A stretch of 64,000 bases of DNA, from assembly GCA_934255135.1 (NCBI GenBank), contig CAKQMV010000002.1:105822-169821 (forward strand), in the 5' to 3' direction. Of this stretch, positions 57,056-64,000 are shown piece by piece (position 1 is the first letter of the stretch; every line of letters starts with the position of its first letter). The notes under the pieces were generated by a model that had not been told where the DNA came from, made no database searches, and saw only the letters and a list, made by a program, of their open reading frames with translations. Made by a program: the position numbers and the translations under genes. The stretch comes from an uncultured Clostridia bacterium. GTDB taxonomy: Bacteria > Bacillota > Clostridia > Peptostreptococcales > Anaerovoracaceae.

Positions 57056-58324
57056 TTGAATTATCATGAAGCGAGGGAATACCTCGATAAGGTGTCGGTG
57101 TCCGGAAGCATTCTCGGACTCGATTCAATAAGAGCTCTGATGAATGAGCTTGGCAATCCGCAGGATGAACTTAAGATAGTGCATCTCGCAGGAACCAACG
57201 GCAAGGGCTCGATACTTTCGTATACAAGAAGCATACTGATGGCTGCAGGTTATAGTGTTGGCTGCTATAGCTCACCTTCGGTGTTCGGATATCTCGAGAG
57301 ATTCCAGATTGATGGAAAGTGGATGGATGAATCTGAACTTCCAAATCTGGTTGAGAAGGCAAAGGCTGCAGCAGACAGAATGACCGCTAGAGGACTCAAT
57401 CACCCGACGGTGTTCGAGCTCGAGACAGCAATCGCAGTCCTATACTTTAATGAGAGAAGCTGCGACTATGTTGTTCTTGAAACTGGTATGGGCGGCGACC
57501 TTGATTCGACTAACGTAATCAGTCACCCGCTCGTGTGCGCATTTGCATCAATCAGCATGGATCATATCGGAGTTCTGGGAAATACCCTTACCGAGATTGC
57601 TACGTCCAAAAGTGGAATCATCAAACCGGGAGCTTCCGTGGTGACCGGAGCTCAGTCTCCTGAAGTTATGAAAGTGCTTGAAGATGCTGCCTCGAGATGC
57701 GGTTGCAGAACCATTAAAACGACTAATGTTATACATAAAGAATCATCTCTTGCGGGACAGCGCTTTATGTATAATAATAGGGAGTATCGGATAAATTTAT
57801 TGGGCAGACATCAGCTTCAGAATGCCTCAGTTGCTGTCGAAATTGCAGCTGAACTTAAGAGGCTGGGAGCCAATATAACAGAAGAAGCTATTGCATCAGG
57901 ACTTTCTGAGACAAGATGGCCGGGAAGACTTGAAGTGATACAGGATGAATCGAAGACATGGGTTCTCGACGGAGCACACAATGTTGCTGCTGCAGAGTGC
58001 CTTGCGGAGACACTTAAGGAATTGTGGCCGGGTAAAGAATTTACGGCTATAACAGGTGTTTTCAGGGACAAGGAATACGAGAAGCTTGCGAGAATACTAA
58101 GTGAGGTTATAGATTGCGCGATTTGCGTAGATCTTCCGAACAGCGGAAGAAGTCTCCCTAAGGAAGAGCTTGCTGAGGTATTCAGAAATGTCGGTATTAA
58201 ATCCGATATATCGGGCGGAATTGCAGAGGCTATAAGAACGACTGATGAAGAACTGGTTCTTGTGACCGGATCGCTGTCGCTTCTTGAAGAGGCCAGGGAC
58301 GCGATTACCGGATCCCGCTTATAA
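57056..58324 (+). CDS. folC: Folylpolyglutamate/dihydrofolate synthase
   Basis: ATP-dependent addition of glutamate to dihydropteroate and folates. The 422 residues have the P-loop GTNGKGSILSYT near residue 45, ETGMGGDLDSTN and SMDHIGVLGNT, and a C-terminal ligase domain with LDGAHNVAAAE. The start is TTG, 8 bases after GGGAG. It opens the folate part of the operon. Confidence 0.93.
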   Translation: MNYHEAREYLDKVSVSGSILGLDSIRALMNELGNPQDELKIVHLAGTNGKGSILSYTRSILMAAGYSVGCYSSPSVFGYLERFQIDGKWMDESELPNLVEKAKAAADRMTARGLNHPTVFELETAIAVLYFNERSCDYVVLETGMGGDLDSTNVISHPLVCAFASISMDHIGVLGNTLTEIATSKSGIIKPGASVVTGAQSPEVMKVLEDAASRCGCRTIKTTNVIHKESSLAGQRFMYNNREYRINLLGRHQLQNASVAVEIAAELKRLGANITEEAIASGLSETRWPGRLEVIQDESKTWVLDGAHNVAAAECLAETLKELWPGKEFTAITGVFRDKEYEKLARILSEVIDCAICVDLPNSGRSLPKEELAEVFRNVGIKSDISGGIAEAIRTTDEELVLVTGSLSLLEEARDAITGSRL

Positions 58325-58354
58325 ATACTGTGAAAGGAAGAGAGGAGCACGGAA

Positions 58355-58909
58355 GTGGATACAGAAAAGATTAAAAAAGCGGTTGTTATGCTACTCGAAG
58401 GAATTGGTGAGGATCCCGAGCGGGAAGGACTTGTTGAGACGCCGGACAGAATTGCGAAGATGTACGAAGAGATTTGTGGCGGAATGAATGAGGACGCAAC
58501 GGATCATCTCAGCAAGGTTTTCACAGTAGACAGCAATGAAATGGTTATTGAGAAGGATATTACTTTCTATTCAATGTGCGAGCATCATATGCTGCCGTTC
58601 TTCGGAACTGTGCACATTGCATATATCCCTAAAGGAGAGGTTGTAGGTCTGTCGAAGCTTGCAAGAACTGTTGAGGTTTATGCGAGAAGACTGCAGCTTC
58701 AGGAGAAGATGACAGCTCAGATTGCGGATGCAATTATGGATAATCTTGATCCTGAAGGGGTGATGGTTGTCTGCGAGGCAGAGCATCTGTGCATGACAAT
58801 GAGAGGCGTTAAGAAGCCTGGAACTAAGACAGTCAATGTTGTGACACGAGGCGTGTTTAACGGAAATGACAGTCTTCAGAACAGCTTCTTCAATCTGCTA
58901 AGCATATAA
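58355..58909 (+). CDS. folE: GTP cyclohydrolase I
   Basis: First step of folate synthesis, GTP to 7,8-dihydroneopterin triphosphate. The 184 residues contain zinc ligands in [11 protein letters not shown] and [12 protein letters not shown], plus [16 protein letters not shown]. The start is GTG, 7 bases after AGGAG. Confidence 0.95.
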   Translation: MDTEKIKKAVVMLLEGIGEDPEREGLVETPDRIAKMYEEICGGMNEDATDHLSKVFTVDSNEMVIEKDITFYSMCEHHMLPFFGTVHIAYIPKGEVVGLSKLARTVEVYARRLQLQEKMTAQIADAIMDNLDPEGVMVVCEAEHLCMTMRGVKKPGTKTVNVVTRGVFNGNDSLQNSFFNLLSI

Positions 58910-58926
58910 GTTAAAGGGCGGAGCAG

Positions 58927-59397
58927 ATGGAAGAGCGATACAACAGAATTGTAAGAAACATCGAGTTTAATCGCTTGCTTGACAGCATTGAGGAGCTCGA
59001 AAGAGATAGAATCTACTGCAGACACGGACTTACGCACCTTCTCGATGTAGCAAGAATTGCATACATCATGGTGCTTGAGGATGGTCTTGAATATAGCAGA
59101 GAGCTTATCTACGCTGCAGCACTTCTTCATGATATTGGAAGAGCCGAGGAATATAGAGGAAATGGTTCACATGATGAAGCTGGTGCTGTGATAGCAGAAG
59201 ATATTCTGCGTGATTCTGGATATAGTGAAGAAGAAACTGCACTTATAACAACAGCCATAAGAGGGCATGGCGAGGATGACAGCACGGGACTTGGAGCATT
59301 GCTCCACAGAGCAGATAGAGCATCAAGAATGTGCTTCAGATGTAAGGCATCGGATACATGCAAGTGGAAGATTAAGAATGAGGGGATAGAAAGATGA
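58927..59397 (+). CDS. HD-domain hydrolase of the folate operon
   Basis: A 156-residue HD-superfamily metal phosphohydrolase: the His of RHGLTHLLDVARI, the HD pair in ALLHDIGRAEEY and the later histidines in GNGSHDEAGAVI and IRGHGED fit the metal centre. A short C-terminal tail has three cysteines (CFRCKASDTC). It lies between folE and folP, overlapping folP by 4 bases, so a role in dephosphorylating dihydroneopterin triphosphate is plausible. The function is not proved. Confidence 0.85.
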   Translation: MEERYNRIVRNIEFNRLLDSIEELERDRIYCRHGLTHLLDVARIAYIMVLEDGLEYSRELIYAAALLHDIGRAEEYRGNGSHDEAGAVIAEDILRDSGYSEEETALITTAIRGHGEDDSTGLGALLHRADRASRMCFRCKASDTCKWKIKNEGIER

Positions 59398-60203
59398 TTA
59401 TCGGCAATAAGGAATTTGATCTTAAGAATAAAACTTATGTGATGGGAATACTGAATGTAACTCCAGATTCATTTTCAGATGGAGGCTGCTGGAACAAGCT
59501 TGGCAATGCGCTTTCACATGCTGAGAAGATGAAGCGTGATGGGGCTTCTATTATTGACGTCGGTGGTGAGTCTACAAGACCGGGTTACACACAGATCAGT
59601 GTAGAAGAGGAAATCGAGAGAGTCGTGCCTGTAATTGAGGCGCTTAAGAAGCAGATTGGACTTCCTATTTCGATTGACACATATAAGAGTGAGGTTGCGG
59701 AGGCTGCACTTGCTGCGGGAGCAGATATGGTTAACGATATCTGGGGCTTCCTCTATGACAAGAAGATTGCAGAGGTTACTGCGGAGTATGACGCTGCATG
59801 CTGCCTATCACACAACAGAGAGACTCCAATTTACCAGGATATAGTTAAGGATGTAATCTGTGACCTTGGCAAGAGCGCATATATTGCAGAGCAGGCCGGA
59901 GTGAGCAGAGATAAGATCATACTTGATCCAGGTATCGGCTTTGCGAAGAGCTATGAAGACAACTTGATGCTGCTTAAGCACCTTGGCGATCTGACCAAGC
60001 TTGATTATCCGATTCTGCTCGGAACATCAAGAAAATCCGTTATCGGCAACGCCCTCGGACTCCCTAAGGATGAGAGAGAAGAGGGAACGCTCGTGACTAC
60101 GGTACTTGCCGCACAGAAACACTGTGGTTTTGTCCGTGTACACGATGTTGAGAAGAATGTAAGAACCATCAGAATGATGGAAGCGATTAACGGAGTGGAA
60201 TAG
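59394..60203 (+). CDS. folP: Dihydropteroate synthase
   Basis: Condenses p-aminobenzoate with dihydropterin pyrophosphate; the sulfonamide target. The 269 residues show MGILNVTPDSFSDGG, DVGGESTRPGYT, DMVNDIWGF and the phosphate site LLGTSRKSVIG. The start overlaps the HD gene stop (ATGA). Confidence 0.95.
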   Translation: MIIGNKEFDLKNKTYVMGILNVTPDSFSDGGCWNKLGNALSHAEKMKRDGASIIDVGGESTRPGYTQISVEEEIERVVPVIEALKKQIGLPISIDTYKSEVAEAALAAGADMVNDIWGFLYDKKIAEVTAEYDAACCLSHNRETPIYQDIVKDVICDLGKSAYIAEQAGVSRDKIILDPGIGFAKSYEDNLMLLKHLGDLTKLDYPILLGTSRKSVIGNALGLPKDEREEGTLVTTVLAAQKHCGFVRVHDVEKNVRTIRMMEAINGVE

Positions 60204-60204
60204 A

Positions 60205-61011
60205 ATGCTAAGCGGAGACAGAATTCGAATAGAAGGACTTGAGATTTTTGCCCGCCATGGAGTGCTGCCTGAGGAGAACGTCCTTGGGCAGAAATTCGTT
60301 GTGGCATGTGAGCTCGAAGTCGACATAAGAAAAGCAGGACTTTCTGATCGCATGGAGGATTCCGTGAATTATGCGGAGGTATCCCATCTTATCAAACGAG
60401 TCATGACCGAGAACACCTTCAATCTGATTGAAGCGTGCGCTGAGCATGTGGCGAAGGCTGTGCTTGAAATGGATGAAAGAATCAAGGGTGTGTGGATTGA
60501 GATAAGCAAGCCATGGGCACCTGTCGGGCTGCCGCTTAAGACCGTAGCGGTCAGCTGTGAGAGAAGAAGACATGATGTTTTTATCGCGCTGGGATCAAAT
60601 ATTGGAGATTCAAGAGCGCTTATAGAAGAAGCAGTATCCAAGCTTGATGCGACGGATGGCATAAAGGTAGAAGAGGTATCAACTCTTATTGAGACGGAGC
60701 CTTACGGGGTGACGGATCAGCCGAATTTTCTGAATGGAGCCGCTAAAGTTACGACGCTGCTTACGCCACACGAGCTGCTTACAGAACTTCATAGAATTGA
60801 AGCCGAAGCAGGCCGTGAGAGAGTATTAAGATGGGGTCCTAGAACACTTGATCTGGACATAATTTTTTATGATGATTTTGTTATGGCAGATGATGACCTG
60901 TGCATTCCTCATGTTGATATGCACAACCGCTCTTTTGTAATTGAACCTATGAAGGAGCTTGCACCATATAAATTACACCCGATATTAAAGAAAAGGATGG
61001 TAGAACTCTAA
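60205..61011 (+). CDS. folBK: Fused dihydroneopterin aldolase / HPPK
   Basis: A 268-residue bifunctional enzyme. Residues 1-118 are dihydroneopterin aldolase (IEGLEIFARHGVLPEE, with the later SKPWAP). Residues 122-268 are 6-hydroxymethyl-dihydropterin pyrophosphokinase (IALGSNIGDSRALIE and RWGPRTLDLDIIFYDD). The single gene gives two sequential steps. It begins 1 base after folP and overlaps thrE by one base. Confidence 0.94.
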   Translation: MLSGDRIRIEGLEIFARHGVLPEENVLGQKFVVACELEVDIRKAGLSDRMEDSVNYAEVSHLIKRVMTENTFNLIEACAEHVAKAVLEMDERIKGVWIEISKPWAPVGLPLKTVAVSCERRRHDVFIALGSNIGDSRALIEEAVSKLDATDGIKVEEVSTLIETEPYGVTDQPNFLNGAAKVTTLLTPHELLTELHRIEAEAGRERVLRWGPRTLDLDIIFYDDFVMADDDLCIPHVDMHNRSFVIEPMKELAPYKLHPILKKRMVEL

Positions 61012-62255
61012 TGAATTACCCAAAGATTCTTCAAGGCATCCTCGATGTTGGTGAGGAGATGCTCAAGTGCGGAGCTGAGAATTTCCGTATTGATGATAGC
61101 TTATACAGAATGTGCGAGAGCTATGGCTTTAAGCGATTTGACGTTTTTGTAATTCCAAGTAATATTCAGATAACAGTAGAAACTCCCGAAGGAGAGATTC
61201 TCACTCAGGTGAGACACATCGAGAGTGCTGATGTCGACTATGACAAACTCGATTACCTAAACAACCTTTCAAGATATATCTGCACAAACAAGCCTGATGC
61301 AGATGAAATCAACGAGAGATTTAAAGAGGTTATGAGCCGTGCTCCGATGAGCACTGTTATAAAGTACTGTGCGGCTATCATGGGAGGAGCAGGATTCGCA
61401 GTATTCTTCGGATCGGGCTTCAGGGATGCGATTGCAGCTGTTGTTGCTTCTATTCTGATAGTTGCTGTTGGAGGCATAATCTCTAAGAGAGAGCACAATG
61501 TACTTGTATATAATGCAATTCTCGCATTTCTCTCAGAGTGTGTAATCCTTGGTTCATATAATCTTGGTCTGATTCAGCATCCTGACAGAACTATGATTGG
61601 TATCGTAATGCTTTTGATTTCCGGACTTGGTGTAACCAACGGTATTAGAGAGATACTACAGAGAGACTTCATTTCAGGTTTTCTGAATGTTACAAACTCA
61701 TTCCTTGGTGCACTCGGTATCGCATGCGGAATCGCAGTGTCAATGCTGATACTAAAAGATGGTGCTAATGAGCCATTCGTTATTGCACAGGGGCTTGCAC
61801 TCCAGCTTGCATCATGTACGATTGCTTGTACAGGCTTTGCTATGTGGTTCAATATCAAGGGCGTTCAGGTTCTCTGGTCAGGAGTTGGAGCATTCTTCAC
61901 ATGGCTGATTTACGCAGTGTGTGAGTACCAGCTGCATCTTGGTAACTTCACTGCAACTCTTCTAGGAGCACTTTTCGTTGCAGCCTTCGGAATTGCAATG
62001 GCTAAGATAAACAGAGCACCTGCTACAATATTCCTTACAGCTACATCATTTCCACTCATTCCGGGACCTAATCTGTACTACACACTGTATGGATTCGTAA
62101 CAACAAACTATGCTATGGTAAGAAGTGAGATGTATGTGCTCTTTGAGACATGTATCGGTATTGCTGTTGGATTCCTGATTGTGGATGTATTTGCAAGAAA
62201 TCTCCTTTATGCTAAGGATGAGGATATGCAGTATAAGATCAGAAACACACATTAA
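61011..62255 (+). CDS. ThrE-type threonine/serine exporter family protein
   Basis: A 414-residue membrane protein with both ThrE halves in one chain: a cytoplasmic N-terminal part (about 1-115) with GAENFRIDDSLYRMC, then about ten membrane spans. Many Firmicutes split this into two genes. Amino-acid export is inferred from the family. The start overlaps folBK (TAATG), an unexpected tight link with folate synthesis. A terminator follows. Confidence 0.85.
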   Translation: MNYPKILQGILDVGEEMLKCGAENFRIDDSLYRMCESYGFKRFDVFVIPSNIQITVETPEGEILTQVRHIESADVDYDKLDYLNNLSRYICTNKPDADEINERFKEVMSRAPMSTVIKYCAAIMGGAGFAVFFGSGFRDAIAAVVASILIVAVGGIISKREHNVLVYNAILAFLSECVILGSYNLGLIQHPDRTMIGIVMLLISGLGVTNGIREILQRDFISGFLNVTNSFLGALGIACGIAVSMLILKDGANEPFVIAQGLALQLASCTIACTGFAMWFNIKGVQVLWSGVGAFFTWLIYAVCEYQLHLGNFTATLLGALFVAAFGIAMAKINRAPATIFLTATSFPLIPGPNLYYTLYGFVTTNYAMVRSEMYVLFETCIGIAVGFLIVDVFARNLLYAKDEDMQYKIRNTH

Positions 62256-62270
62256 GATGATGATGAACAA

Positions 62271-62308
62271 GCCCGGCAATTCATTTTGAATCGCCGGGCT
62301 GTCTTTAT
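62271..62308 (+). terminator. Terminator of the folate-thrE operon
   Basis: AGCCCGGC-ATTC pairs with GAAT-GCCGGGCT around a short loop, followed by GTCTTT. Confidence 0.85.
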
Positions 62309-62340
62309 CTTATGGGGAGAAATTATAAGTGAGTTATTTA

Positions 62341-62571
62341 TCAAAAGGGATGCTTGAAGAGATATAGGATTCCGCTGAACCATGCGATTGCTGCAGGGTA
62401 TCCTGCAAAAACAAGTGACCACTCAACAGCAGCTTCTTCTGCAAGCGGAAGCATCAATCTTACCGCCAGTCCTATGCAACCTGCGGTTAGTGCACTAATT
62501 AGAAGAAAGATTCTATCCTTTCCATCTTCTTTTAACTCAGCCTTGTTTATGTAATTCCAGAGCTGTTTCAT
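62341..62571 (-). CDS. Small two-span membrane protein
   Basis: A 76-residue protein I do not recognise. A charged N-terminus (MKQLWNYINKAELKEDGKDR) is followed by two hydrophobic segments at about 21-42 and 50-70 and a short basic end. The excellent ribosome binding site GGAGGTG, 5 bases before the ATG, makes it likely to be real. It is alone on the minus strand, facing the thrE terminator. Confidence 0.65.
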   Translation of the reverse strand: MKQLWNYINKAELKEDGKDRIFLLISALTAGCIGLAVRLMLPLAEEAAVEWSLVFAGYPAAIAWFSGILYLFKHPF

Positions 62572-62700
62572 TTCACACCTCCAACTCCCTAATATCTTTT
62601 TCTTTCTATACTGAAGAATAATGACGCCAGGTAAAATTCAAAACCACAAAAGAGTAAAACAACAGTAAAGCTCGTGTAAGTATATGCATCTTTACCGTAA

Positions 62701-62824
62701 CTTTACAGAAGCTTTTCACAAATATGATAGAATCGATCCTTCGGGTGGAATATAATGCAGGTGTAAGAAAAAGAGTTATGTAAAGAGCGAACGGATGTAG
62801 TGTTCGCGGGAAGGTAGGTAGAAA
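62701..62824 (+). promoter_or_regulatory. Promoter and structured leader of the HAD phosphatase gene
   Basis: TTTACA (62701) and TATGAT (62722-62727) or TAGAAT (62727-62732) could form a promoter, though the spacings (15 or 20) are poor. The leader contains the hairpin GCGAAC/GTTCGC (62787-62807). CCTTC (62737-62741) could pair with the GAAGG of the ribosome binding site (62810-62814). No known riboswitch class is recognised. Confidence 0.35.
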
Positions 62825-63607
62825 ATGATTAATTTTAAGGAGAAGCAGGGATTCATCATCGATATGGATGGTGTTATCTACAAGGGAAACAGAGTACTTC
62901 CAGGAGTAAAGGAATTTATTGAATGGTTACAGAGAGAAGAGAAGGAATTTCTCTTCCTGACAAACAACAGTGGCATGACACCGGCAGAGCTTCGTCAGAA
63001 GCTTCTGAGAATGGGGCTCGATGTTTCAGAGGACCACTTCTATACAAGTGCACTCGCAACAGCAGAGTTTCTTAAGACGCAGGCACCGGGATGTTCGGCA
63101 TATGTGATCGGCGAAGCCGGACTTTTGAACGCATTATACGATGCAGGGATAACAATGAACGACGTTAATCCTGATTACGTCGTTGTAGGTGAGGGAAAGT
63201 GCTATTCACTCGACACAATTACCAAGGCAACAAATCTTGTGCTTGGAGGAGCAAAGCTTATCGGTTCAAATTCAGATGTATCAGGACCTATTGAGAACGG
63301 AATTGCACCATCATGCAGAGCCCTGATTGCACCGATTGAGATGGCAACAGGAAAGCAGGCATACTTCTGCGGTAAGCCAAATCCACTGATGATCAGAACT
63401 GGTCTTAAGATTCTGGGATGCCATTCTGCAGATGCCGTAATCGTAGGTGATAGAATGGATACAGACATAATAGCCGGAACAGAGTGCGGCGCAGACACAG
63501 TGCTTGTGCTTTCAGGTGTATCTGACGAGAAGACTCCAGATACATACGCATACCAGCCGACAATGGTGCTTCCTGGAGTTGGTGATATCGTAAAGCTTGC
63601 AGAGTAA
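62825..63607 (+). CDS. HAD family phosphatase (NagD-like)
   Basis: A 260-residue HAD IIA hydrolase. Motif I is DMDGVIYKGNRVLPG near residue 13, motif II TNNSGMTP, and the C-terminal motifs GKPNPLMI and VGDRMDTDIIAG. These enzymes dephosphorylate sugar or nucleotide phosphates, often with low specificity. GGAAGGTAGG precedes the ATG. Confidence 0.92.
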   Translation: MINFKEKQGFIIDMDGVIYKGNRVLPGVKEFIEWLQREEKEFLFLTNNSGMTPAELRQKLLRMGLDVSEDHFYTSALATAEFLKTQAPGCSAYVIGEAGLLNALYDAGITMNDVNPDYVVVGEGKCYSLDTITKATNLVLGGAKLIGSNSDVSGPIENGIAPSCRALIAPIEMATGKQAYFCGKPNPLMIRTGLKILGCHSADAVIVGDRMDTDIIAGTECGADTVLVLSGVSDEKTPDTYAYQPTMVLPGVGDIVKLAE

Positions 63608-63698
63608 GACATAGGAATATGTAATAAATGTACGATATCGATACCTTTTTGGCTGAATAACGTTGATTAACAAGAAAGTATAATGTATGCTCCATGCA

Positions 63699-63728
63699 AG
63701 GGATCGACAAGTTGTCGGTCCTATTTTT
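63699..63728 (+). terminator. Terminator downstream of the HAD gene
   Basis: AGGGATCGAC pairs with GTCGGTCCT (one bulge, one G-T pair), followed by ATTTTTG. A TATAAT at 63679 is just upstream, so a very short separate transcript is possible but unsupported. Confidence 0.6.
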
Positions 63729-63845
63729 GTTATATAAAGGAGCGTAGCAGTGAGATTAACTAACCATTGATTCGAAAAGCGGGAAATCGGTAATAAACAA
63801 GAATTGCGACATAGAGAAAGGCGTAAAAATGAATTGCAAAAATAA
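63729..63845. other. Intergenic region without recognised genes
   Basis: Together with 63608-63698 this forms the gap between the HAD gene and the tRNA fragment. AAAGGAG at 63737 is followed by GTG with only six codons before a stop. Nothing else is recognised. Confidence 0.5.
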
Positions 63846-63881
63846 GAAAAACACCGCAAACACTTGTGGTTACGGTGTTTT
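63846..63881 (-). terminator. Terminator following the tRNA-Arg 3' end
   Basis: On the minus strand AAAACACCG pairs with CGGTGTTTT around a partly paired loop, followed by TCTTATTTTT. It lies 5 bases after the encoded CCA and looks like the native terminator of the tRNA gene. Confidence 0.8.
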
Positions 63882-63885
63882 CGCT

Positions 63886-63930
63886 TGGTGTCCCAGAGAG
63901 GATTCGAACCTCCGACACCCGCTTTAGGAG
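63886..63930 (-). tRNA. 3' half of a tRNA-Arg(CCU) gene, 5' half absent
   Basis: The minus strand reads, in perfect tRNA geometry, anticodon loop CTCCTAA (anticodon CCU at 63928-63926), stem AGCGG, variable GTGTC, T arm GGAGG-TTCGAAT-CCTCT, acceptor CTGGGAC, discriminator A and CCA. The bases before the loop do not pair with AGCGG, and no GTCCCAG acceptor strand occurs in the remaining 70 bases. The gene is therefore interrupted exactly at the anticodon loop, the usual crossover point of tyrosine integrases. It is read as the displaced tRNA end at an attachment site. Confidence 0.8.
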
Positions 63931-64000
63931 TATGGCTTACCATGTGATACACGGTTCGGATGTAACTTCCAATATCATCCCTTACGCAGAATGACTTGTA
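63931..64000. other. Possible first bases of an integrated element
   Basis: The 70 bases after the tRNA break have no tRNA similarity and no recognisable gene. If the break is an attachment site, this is the inner end of the element. Confidence 0.4.

Noticed and set aside
62737..62760. T-box leader before the HAD gene because of GGGTGG
   Set aside because: The conserved T-box sequence continues into ACCGCG after GGGTGG; here it reads AATATAATG. The gene is also not an amino-acid gene.
63663..63728. Small RNA between TATAAT at 63679 and the terminator at 63699-63728
   Set aside because: The resulting transcript would be only about 40 bases and no proper -35 box exists. The hairpin is explained as the HAD gene terminator.
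63512..63952. Minus-strand frame of 146 codons across the HAD end and the tRNA fragment
   Set aside because: It runs through the tRNA 3' half, two terminators and the end of a real gene.
63886..64000. Group I intron in the tRNA-Arg(CCU) anticodon loop
   Set aside because: Such introns exist in this tRNA in some bacteria, but the base before any possible 3' splice site in the loop is not the required terminal G, and no intron core is visible in the 70 bases available. An attachment site fits better.

Overview
The window is chromosomal DNA from a low-to-moderate G+C, strictly anaerobic-looking member of the clostridial Firmicutes. The evidence is the Bacillus/Clostridium-type origin cluster, AGGAGG-type ribosome binding sites, many TTG starts, a Re-type citrate synthase and a 2-hydroxyacyl-CoA dehydratase-family protein with its ATPase activator. 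A relative of Mogibacterium or the [Eubacterium] Family XIII group is possible but cannot be proved here. No rRNA operon, complete tRNA gene, insertion sequence, CRISPR array or prophage gene is visible.

Layout. At 0-9 kb lies the replication origin. dnaA, dnaN, recF, mnmE and mnmG run leftward; rpmH, rnpA, yidD, yidC and khpB run rightward. DnaA boxes flank dnaA on both sides, and the dnaA-dnaN gap carries a complete unwinding module: two boxes, a C-run, DnaA-trios and an AT-rich stretch. At 9-12.7 kb is a leftward riboflavin operon (ribD-ribE-ribBA-ribH) under an FMN riboswitch. At 12.8-15.5 kb an iron alcohol dehydrogenase and an aldehyde dehydrogenase share a promoter covered by two MarR-like palindromes. 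At 16.5-21.5 kb are rpmE, prfA, sua5, rpiB, upp and tyrS. At 21.6-26.2 kb a nucleoside hydrolase is joined to a YnjBCD/Thi-like ABC importer. At 26.3-30.5 kb are a second iron alcohol dehydrogenase and a double-cubane-cluster-like set (HgdB-like protein, DUF3343, activase). At 30.6-45 kb are mostly single housekeeping or poorly known genes: cvpA, tadA, an Ig-like membrane protein, ispE, a GntR regulator, pepT, YitT, HtrA, DUF1934, DUF1846, a ClC antiporter, DUF2974, an Elp3-like radical SAM protein and a SanA-like protein. At 45-49.3 kb are a MATE pump, 5-formyl-THF cyclo-ligase, trpS and an EFR1-type flavodoxin/ferredoxin. At 49.4-54.1 kb a compact operon encodes Re-citrate synthase, aconitase and isocitrate dehydrogenase, the oxidative route from acetyl-CoA and oxaloacetate to 2-oxoglutarate. 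At 54.1-62.3 kb one long operon combines four transporters with folate synthesis (folC-folE-HD-folP-folBK). The right end has a HAD phosphatase and the 3' half of a tRNA-Arg(CCU) gene broken exactly at the anticodon loop, which looks like an attachment site with an integrated element beginning just beyond it.

Most of the window is ordinary core genome. The points most worth following are the lone HgdB-like protein with a terminator ahead of its activase, the tRNA break at the right edge, a recurring promoter type that puts the -10 box only 6-9 bases from an ATG with no ribosome binding site (recF, cvpA, tadA, DUF1934), an HD hydrolase inside the folate operon that could fill the dihydroneopterin triphosphate dephosphorylation gap, and the origin architecture.
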